Shown: positions 55,403 to 61,050 of the stretch, piece by piece
Position numbering within the stretch: the stretch's first letter is position 1
Layout: each line of letters opens with the position of its first letter
From: Chryseobacterium balustinum
GTDB lineage: Bacteria > Bacteroidota > Bacteroidia > Flavobacteriales > Weeksellaceae
Reading direction: 5' to 3'
Assembly: GCF_900168205.1 (NCBI RefSeq)
Contig: NZ_FUZE01000010.1
Span: 62,001 to 126,000 of the forward strand
Length of the DNA stretch: 64,000 nucleotides
Translations under genes and position numbers: made by a program
Notes under the pieces: model-generated
What the model was told of the DNA's origin: nothing
What the model saw: the letters and a program-made list of their open reading frames with translations, nothing else
The model's database searches: none

Positions 55403-56179
55403 ATGAAAAAGTTATTTTTACTTTTTAGTACTTTACTATTTCTTACATTTTCGGCGCAGAACAAGGGTAAAGATTACAGTAACATTCTTAAAAGCAAGAA
55501 TATTTATGAACTCAATGCCTTCCTGAGAGATGCCCATCCGGACGACCCTCGCCGATCTGTTTTGAAACCGAGAGTAATGGATTTTATGAAAGATTATATC
55601 AAAAATGCTCCACCGGGTGATAAAAAAGTACGCGAGATGCAAGAAAATCTTGCCAGGCTAAAAACTGGGCCGTCTACAAAAGTTTCTTTCGAAGAAATGA
55701 ATGCGATGATCAAGCAGAAACAAATTTTAAAATACCAAAAGCAATTGCAGGTTGGGCAATCTGCGATTGCCTACACACCCAGTTCGGCAAAAAGTGTTTA
55801 TGTAACCTCTGCTGGAGGTAAGAATACTAAGATAATTGCAGATACAGAAGCATCGGAATTCAATATGCTGATGGGAGAAAACCCTTTAGAGCATAAAAAT
55901 AAAACCGTAAAAATCCTGAACTCTCTATTTGATAATGATCCGAATTCAAAAGAATGCATTGTAATGATTGAAAATAAGTCTGACTGTAATATTATCGTAA
56001 GAATTGAAGGGATAGGAAATACAAAATACAGACTTCCGGTTCCGGCTCACGGAGACAATTCTATCGTGGTAGAAAAAGGAGATTATTTATTCACAAGCAT
56101 TGTTTGCGGAGCGCAATATGCCTCACAAAAAACAATTATGAAACCATTATTGGTTGCATTAGGAAGCTCATCAAAATAG
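55403..56179 (+). CDS. DUF6759-like exported protein (paralogue B)
   Basis: The 258-residue protein has a signal peptide (FSTLLFLTFSAQ). An N-terminal block ILKSKNIYELNAFLRDAHPDDP is shared with paralogue D (57586). The C-terminal domain LNSLFDNDPNSKECIVMI..KSDCN and EKGDYLFTSIVCGAQYAS has the paired Cys. The middle is Lys/Gln-rich. It has no recognised enzymatic motif. The function of the family is unknown; the conserved C-terminal domain looks beta-rich. Confidence 0.75.
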   Translation: MKKLFLLFSTLLFLTFSAQNKGKDYSNILKSKNIYELNAFLRDAHPDDPRRSVLKPRVMDFMKDYIKNAPPGDKKVREMQENLARLKTGPSTKVSFEEMNAMIKQKQILKYQKQLQVGQSAIAYTPSSAKSVYVTSAGGKNTKIIADTEASEFNMLMGENPLEHKNKTVKILNSLFDNDPNSKECIVMIENKSDCNIIVRIEGIGNTKYRLPVPAHGDNSIVVEKGDYLFTSIVCGAQYASQKTIMKPLLVALGSSSK

Positions 56180-56237
56180 ATTCGGAAATCTGTTCCTTTT
56201 CAGTTTAATTAAAAATTTAAATGCTGCATAATTTTCG

Positions 56238-56245
56238 TAATTTTG
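56238..56245 (+). promoter_or_regulatory. Putative -7 box of trmB
   Basis: TAATTTTG lies 20 nt before ATG 56266. It falls inside the longer frame starting at ATG 56221, so it favours the later start. Confidence 0.5.
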
Positions 56246-56265
56246 CAGCATTTCATATATATTTC

Positions 56266-56943
56266 ATGGGTAAAAACAAATTAAGAAGATTCGCTGAAAA
56301 TAAAAAACTATCAAACGTTATTCAACCGACAAGAGATGAAGCTCTTACCGGTTTTCAACTTAAAGGAAACTGGAGAAAAGATTTCTTTAAAAACGACCAA
56401 CCCATTGTTTTGGAATTAGGTTGTGGAAAAGGAGAATATACAGTAGGTCTTGCAAAAACTTTTACCGATAAAAACTTTATCGGGATAGATATTAAAGGGG
56501 CAAGATTCTGGTTTGGAGCCAAAGAAGCATCAGAAAACGGCATGAACAATGTTGGTTTTCTAAGATCTCAAATTGAATTGGTTGAGTATTATTTTGCAGA
56601 AAATGAAGTTGATGAAATTTGGATTACTTTCCCAGATCCGCAGATTAAATTTAAACGTACCAAGCATAGATTAACCCACCCTGATTTTCTTGAGAGATAC
56701 AAGAAGTTTCTAAAACCTGGAGGAATTGTACATTTAAAAACCGATTCAGAATTTTTGCACGGTTATACTTTGGGCTATTTACAAGGTGCAGGCTACGAAA
56801 TCATTTCTGCACATCACGACATCTACGGAGCTTTAGAATACGAGCCCAACACGCCTCATCTAAGAGACATCCGAACGTATTATGAAGAATTGTTTTCAGC
56901 AAAAGGAAAAACAATTACTTATATAAAGTTTAAAATTAATTAA
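56266..56943 (+). CDS. trmB: tRNA (guanine-46-N7)-methyltransferase
   Basis: TrmB methylates G46 in the variable loop of tRNAs with SAM. The 225-residue protein has a basic start (MGKNKLRRFAENKK), the SAM motif ELGCGKGEYTVGLA, the family's ITFPDPQIKFKRTKHRL and a C-terminal DIRTYYEELF. A start at 56221 would add 15 residues unlike the family and would cover a promoter box. The gene is wedged between two DUF6759-like genes. Confidence 0.94.
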   Translation: MGKNKLRRFAENKKLSNVIQPTRDEALTGFQLKGNWRKDFFKNDQPIVLELGCGKGEYTVGLAKTFTDKNFIGIDIKGARFWFGAKEASENGMNNVGFLRSQIELVEYYFAENEVDEIWITFPDPQIKFKRTKHRLTHPDFLERYKKFLKPGGIVHLKTDSEFLHGYTLGYLQGAGYEIISAHHDIYGALEYEPNTPHLRDIRTYYEELFSAKGKTITYIKFKIN

Positions 56944-56953
56944 ATCAATATTG

Positions 56954-56982
56954 AAGCTGTAAATCATTTACGGCTTTTTTTT
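56954..56982 (+). terminator. Terminator after trmB
   Basis: AGCTGTAAAT pairs with ATTTACGGCT (one G.T pair), followed by a run of T. Confidence 0.75.
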
Positions 56983-57048
56983 ATGGCAATAAAGCAGGCT
57001 TTTCTGAGTTTAATAAAAAATCTAAATTTAAATCTCGAATACATAACT

Positions 57049-57504
57049 ATGAAAAAGTTTCATCTCTTCTCTCTTCTTACTACCCTGTTTCTCAGTAGTT
57101 GCGGCACTGTCAACCAGAATACCAGACAACCTACGCGAAGACCTTTTCCAACACCCTCCAATATTGGAACAAAAACAAATTTTGCAGCACAAACAGAGAG
57201 AGAATATCAAGCTTTGCTAAAGACCTATAAACCCGAAACCACAGAAGTTTTAAATAGCCTGTTTAATGATTCATCAAACAGTCCGAATGTATCAATTACT
57301 GTAGAAAACCAGTCAAATTGTAATATGGTTTTAACAATCAGCAGCAAAAACTATTTCAAAAAAATTCCGATTGGTGCTCATAAAACGGGAGCTGTAATGG
57401 CTCCCAAAAATCAGAATTACAATTTGTCTGGAATGCTTTGCAACTCAGTTTATGAGAAAACAAAATTTATTACAAATTCTTTCAATATAAAATTATCAAA
57501 TTAA
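57049..57504 (+). CDS. DUF6759-like lipoprotein (paralogue C)
   Basis: The 151-residue protein starts with a lipoprotein signal (LFLSSCGTVN, Cys about residue 19). It lacks the N-terminal block of B and D but keeps the core: LNSLFNDSSNSPNVSITVENQSNCN, ISSKNYFKKIPIGAHK and SGMLCNSVYEK with both Cys. It is the most divergent and the shortest. ATG 57049 is chosen because an upstream ATG (56983) would lie in the terminator tail of trmB and add 22 residues before the signal peptide. Confidence 0.72.
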   Translation: MKKFHLFSLLTTLFLSSCGTVNQNTRQPTRRPFPTPSNIGTKTNFAAQTEREYQALLKTYKPETTEVLNSLFNDSSNSPNVSITVENQSNCNMVLTISSKNYFKKIPIGAHKTGAVMAPKNQNYNLSGMLCNSVYEKTKFITNSFNIKLSN

Positions 57505-57525
57505 ACAACTAGAGCTATAATTGTT

Positions 57526-57533
57526 TAACTTTG
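57526..57533 (+). promoter_or_regulatory. Putative -7 box of paralogue D
   Basis: TAACTTTG, 52 nt before ATG 57586. Confidence 0.45.
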
Positions 57534-57585
57534 TGATTAACAAAAAGTTCTGATTAACATTCAGAATTTATTAAAACACAATTTG

Positions 57586-58296
57586 ATGAAGAAAAAAACA
57601 CTCACTGTTTTCTTCTTTGGTCTCATTCTTTCATCCTGTGCCAGTAATAATACTGACAGAGGAGATATACTGAAAAGTACAAATATCAATGAGATTGAAG
57701 AATATCTTGGGAAAGCACATCCCGAAGATCCGAAAAAAAAAATTCTAAAACAACATGTCATCGCATTGAAAAATGCTGAATGGACGAAAGGTGCAAAAAA
57801 TGCAAAACCTATGGAAGCAAGACCGGTTTTCATGGAATTACCAGATCAGCTAAGCAATAAAAGAAGTTCTGAAGCCAATCTGGAGGTTTTTAAAAAACTA
57901 ATGTCTGAAACTTCGGAAGAACATAGAGAGAAGACAAAAAAGCTACTCAACAATATGTTTAATGAAGATATTACTCACAACGAAGCCATTCTTTTACTAA
58001 AAAATAATTCTGACTGTAATTTGGTTTTAGAAATCTCAGGAAAGAAATTTTATAATCTTGCTGTTCCAGCGAAAGGTGAAAATTTCATTGTCTTAGATAA
58101 AGATACGTATAGTTTTTCCGGAAGTATTTGTGATGTAAAATACCAAAGCTCGAAAGACATTAATAAAAGTCTTGTTGTTGTTTTACAAAATCCGGGATTT
58201 AAACAAGATTTAATTGCCGAAAACAAGCTCGATAAAGGTTTAGAAAAAGTAAAAACCACTCAAAGTATTTCATCTAAAAAAAAGAAGAAAAAATAG
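57586..58296 (+). CDS. DUF6759-like lipoprotein (paralogue D)
   Basis: The 236-residue protein has a lipoprotein signal (LILSSCASN, Cys about residue 18), an N-terminal block like paralogue B (ILKSTNINEIEEYLGKAHPEDP), and a C-terminal core closest to paralogue A (ISGKKFYNLAVPAKGENFIV, SICDVKYQSSKDI). It ends in a Lys-rich tail (SSKKKKKK). It converges with rpsB on a shared terminator and is the inverted partner of paralogue A beside tsf. Function unknown. Confidence 0.75.
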   Translation: MKKKTLTVFFFGLILSSCASNNTDRGDILKSTNINEIEEYLGKAHPEDPKKKILKQHVIALKNAEWTKGAKNAKPMEARPVFMELPDQLSNKRSSEANLEVFKKLMSETSEEHREKTKKLLNNMFNEDITHNEAILLLKNNSDCNLVLEISGKKFYNLAVPAKGENFIVLDKDTYSFSGSICDVKYQSSKDINKSLVVVLQNPGFKQDLIAENKLDKGLEKVKTTQSISSKKKKKK

Positions 58297-58320
58297 CAGC
58301 TTTTAAGCCATAAAAAACAA

Positions 58321-58346
58321 AAACCGCTGAATAAATTCAGCGGTTT
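58321..58346. terminator. Bidirectional terminator between paralogue D and rpsB
   Basis: AAACCGCTGAAT (58321-58332) and ATTCAGCGGTTT (58335-58346) are perfect inverted copies between convergent genes. Confidence 0.85.
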
Positions 58347-58371
58347 TATTATTTTAAAGATAATCTTTAGA

Positions 58372-59136
58372 TTATTCAGCAGAATCGAAATCTGCATCTT
58401 TATCAGCAGAAACTACTTCACCTTCTTCTTTAGATTTTTCTTTATCAGCTTTTCTTTGAGTCTGACCTTCTTTGATAGATTCTGAAACAACGCTCAAGAT
58501 CATATCAATAGACTTAGAAGCATCATCGTTTCCTGGGATAACGAAGTCAACTTTTCTAGGGTCAGAGTTAGTATCAACAATACCGAAAACTGGAATACCT
58601 AATTTCTTAGCTTCAGTTACAGCGATGTGTTCTCTCATGATATCTACAACGAAGATTGCAGAAGGAAGACGTACCATGTCAGAGATAGAACCTAAGTTTT
58701 TCTCTAAGTTAGCTCTTTGTCTGTCAACCTGTAATCTTTCTTTTTTAGATAAAGTTTCGAACGTACCGTCTTTTTTCATTTTGTCGATATGGTTCATTTT
58801 CTTTACAGCTTTTCTGATTGTAACGAAATTCGTTAACATACCTCCCGGCCATCTTTCTGTAATATAAGGCATATTAAGTTCAGCAGCGTGTTTAGCAACT
58901 ACCTCTTTTGCTTGCTTCTTAGTAGCAACAAAAAGAACTTTTTTACCTGCAGAAGTTAATTTTTCTAAAGCGCTGCACGCCTCATCCAATTTAACTGCTG
59001 TTTTATGTAAGTCTACAATGTGAATACCATTTTTCTCCATAAAAATGTATGGAGCCATATTTGGATTCCACTTTCTAGTCATGTGACCGAAGTGTACACC
59101 AGCCTCTAGAAGGTCTTTTACATTTGCTTTTGCCAT
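58372..59136 (-). CDS. rpsB: 30S ribosomal protein uS2
   Basis: The 254-residue protein has the uS2 start (VKDLLEAGVHFGHMTRKWNP), FVATKKQA, ERWPGGMLTN and GIVDTNSDP. The C-terminal tail is acidic (DKDADFDSAE) as in other Bacteroidetes. It is the last gene of the minus-strand set rplM-rpsI-rpsB. tsf, which normally follows, is not downstream: a DUF6759-like gene in the opposite direction is. Confidence 0.98.
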   Translation of the reverse strand: MAKANVKDLLEAGVHFGHMTRKWNPNMAPYIFMEKNGIHIVDLHKTAVKLDEACSALEKLTSAGKKVLFVATKKQAKEVVAKHAAELNMPYITERWPGGMLTNFVTIRKAVKKMNHIDKMKKDGTFETLSKKERLQVDRQRANLEKNLGSISDMVRLPSAIFVVDIMREHIAVTEAKKLGIPVFGIVDTNSDPRKVDFVIPGNDDASKSIDMILSVVSESIKEGQTQRKADKEKSKEEGEVVSADKDADFDSAE

Positions 59137-59214
59137 GTTTTCTGTTTTTGTTAGTTTACTTTCCGTTTCTTAAACAATCAACAACTTCTTTAGATGGGAG
59201 AAGCGTTTGGATGC

Positions 59215-59343
59215 TAAACGTAACGGGCAATTGACGGTCTGCTTTTTGCTTTTGGCAATTGGCTTTTCGCCGAGATTAAGTTTAAAAAAAATTTAATAAA
59301 TTCCTGAAGCCAATAGCTAAAAGCCATTCGCCAACAGCAAATC
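59215..59343. repeat. Imperfect inverted repeat-rich spacer between rpsI and rpsB
   Basis: The 207-bp gap is long for a ribosomal operon. It contains TTTTGGCAATTGGCTTTTCGCC near the left and, inverted, GAAGCCAATAGCTAAAAGCCATTCGCC near the right, both made of GGCxATTGGCTTTT words. It may be a decayed dispersed element, or may serve as an RNA structure or mRNA processing site. No promoter for rpsB was clear. Confidence 0.5.
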
Positions 59344-59730
59344 TTAACGTTTTGAGAATTGGAATCTCTTTCTTGCTTTTTTCTGACCTGGTTTCTTTCT
59401 TTCCACCATTCTTGCATCTCTTGTAAGTAAACCAGCAGGCTTCAATGCTAATCTGAACTCAGCATTAATTTCGCAAAGTGCTCTAGAAATACCTAATCTG
59501 ATAGCTTCTGCCTGACCTGTATTACCACCACCGAAAACATTTACGGTAACGTCATACTGACCAACAGTTTCAGAAAGGATAAACGGCTGGTTTAATTTGT
59601 AAACCATCACGTCTGTAGAGAAATAAGTTGCAGCCTCTTTACCGTTTACTGTAATGTTACCAGTTCCTGGCTTTACATAAACTCTAGCTACAGAAGTTTT
59701 TCTTCTTCCGATTTTGTGAACTATAGACAT
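59344..59730 (-). CDS. rpsI: 30S ribosomal protein uS9
   Basis: The 128-residue protein has the uS9 start ([18 protein letters not shown]), the [19 protein letters not shown] block, and the basic tail [18 protein letters not shown] with the terminal Lys-Arg that contacts the P-site tRNA. It follows rplM by 6 nt, the standard arrangement. Confidence 0.98.
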   Translation of the reverse strand: MSIVHKIGRRKTSVARVYVKPGTGNITVNGKEAATYFSTDVMVYKLNQPFILSETVGQYDVTVNVFGGGNTGQAEAIRLGISRALCEINAEFRLALKPAGLLTRDARMVERKKPGQKKARKRFQFSKR

Positions 59731-59736
59731 AATTAA

Positions 59737-60192
59737 TTATTTAAATTCGTTAACATTAATTGTTTTAGGCTGTTGAGCTTCATGCTTGTGCTCAGTTCCT
59801 TCATATAAATAAAGGTTTTTAAGCAATGCAGATCCTAATCTGTTTTTTGGAAGCATACCTTTTACAGATTTTTCCAATACTTTTAAAGAATCTTTTTTCT
59901 GAAGTTCAAGAGCTGTCATAGACTTCTGTCCACCAGGGTAACCTGTATGCCAGATGTAAGTCTTATCGTTCCACTTGTTTCCTGAAAGAGTAACTTTCCC
60001 AGCATTCAAAACAATAACATTATCACCACAATCTACGTGAGGTGTAAAGTTTGCTTTGTGCTTACCTCTCAAAATCTTTGCAACCGTAGAAGCTAGTCTT
60101 CCTAACGGCTGTCCTTCAGCGTCTACCACAACCCATTCTTTATTAGTAGTAGCTTTGTTCGCTGAAACAGTTTTGTAACTTAATGTATTCAC
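59737..60192 (-). CDS. rplM: 50S ribosomal protein uL13
   Basis: The 151-residue protein has WVVVDAEGQPLGRLAS, ILRGKHKANFTPHVDCGD, WHTGYPGGQK and MLPKNRLGSALLKNLYLY, all typical of uL13. The start codon is GTG at 60192 and gives MNTLSYKTVSANKAT, which is the usual N-terminus in this group. It is the first gene of the rplM-rpsI-rpsB unit. A TACCTTTG box lies 47 nt upstream. Confidence 0.98.
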   Translation of the reverse strand: MNTLSYKTVSANKATTNKEWVVVDAEGQPLGRLASTVAKILRGKHKANFTPHVDCGDNVIVLNAGKVTLSGNKWNDKTYIWHTGYPGGQKSMTALELQKKDSLKVLEKSVKGMLPKNRLGSALLKNLYLYEGTEHKHEAQQPKTINVNEFK

Positions 60193-60239
60193 ACGTTTTA
60201 GTTAAAGATTAAACATAATTTTTCCCTTAAAAGGGTGTG

Positions 60240-60247
60240 CAAAGGTA
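60240..60247 (-). promoter_or_regulatory. -7 box of the rplM-rpsI-rpsB unit
   Basis: The minus strand reads TACCTTTG, 47 nt before the GTG start. The -33 element is not clear. The rest of the gap (60248-60430) shows nothing recognisable. Confidence 0.6.
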
Positions 60248-60430
60248 CACATATTTTTCTAATCTGAAAACTTATTTTAAATTAAAGTATTGAAAATAAA
60301 GATATTTAATAAGTTAGCACTTTCAAAAGAATCAATATTTATCCATTAAAAGGTGAGAGCCAATCCTATATAAATTAAAAATTCAGCAAATATCTACTCC
60401 GTCAATTTGTTTCCCACGATAGTTTCTTGA

Positions 60431-60763
60431 TTAATTACGCAACGATTTACTCCCTCTGAAACTTGCAAATAGATAATAAGCAACAAAAACAGTCGAAAAT
60501 TTAATGATAGAAGGAATTGCCAATTCTAAATTGAATATCAAAGCACCAACAGCAACTAAAAGTGCCATCGCTCCAAAAGACAATCCCATTTTTTGGAAAA
60601 GAGAGAATTTAACATCATCTAAAAAATAAGCCAATCCCCACGCAAGACCGAAAGCAATAGCATAATAAAGTTCTAAACCAAAATCTTTGGTTTCCATAAA
60701 CAAATAGTTGAACATAAAAATAATTCCGGTTCCTACTATAAAATAAATCAACGCTCTTTTCAT
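60431..60763 (-). CDS. Small membrane protein of unknown function
   Basis: The 110-residue protein has about four hydrophobic helices: ALIYFIVGTGIIFMFNYLF, LYYAIAFGLAWGLAYFL, MGLSFGAMALLVAVGALIF and STVFVAYYLFASF. It has no recognised motif. ATG 60763 is chosen: the frame extends to 60805, but a TATTTTTG box (60780-60787, minus strand) sits there. It stands alone, upstream of and divergent from icmF. Confidence 0.7.
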   Translation of the reverse strand: MKRALIYFIVGTGIIFMFNYLFMETKDFGLELYYAIAFGLAWGLAYFLDDVKFSLFQKMGLSFGAMALLVAVGALIFNLELAIPSIIKFSTVFVAYYLFASFRGSKSLRN

Positions 60764-60915
60764 ACCATAATATATAATGCAAAAATAAAGAATTAAATTT
60801 TGCAATCATTTTTAAACATAGAATAAAGCTTATATAATTTTAAAACAAATATTTAATAAAGTACATCAGCCAATTCTCTAAAAACAAAACCAATCTATAA
60901 ATATCTAAACAACAG

Positions 60916-60929
60916 AACAAATGTTTGTT
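60916..60929. promoter_or_regulatory. Candidate operator palindrome upstream of icmF
   Basis: AACAAA TG TTTGTT is a perfect inverted repeat about 90 bp before the icmF -7 box, in the shape of TetR-family operators. No regulator gene is adjacent. It could be chance in this AT-rich gap, which otherwise has no clear feature. Confidence 0.35.
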
Positions 60930-61017
60930 AAGTCGGAGAAAACGACTTCAACCCAAACACAATAACCATTTAAAAATCAATAATTTAATTTCAGATTAGC
61001 GGTTTTTAATTTATTGT

Positions 61018-61025
61018 TATATTTG
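61018..61025 (+). promoter_or_regulatory. Putative -7 box of icmF
   Basis: TATATTTG, 25 nt before ATG 61051. Confidence 0.5.
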
Positions 61026-61050
61026 GAATTCAGAAATTTTCTAGATTTTT

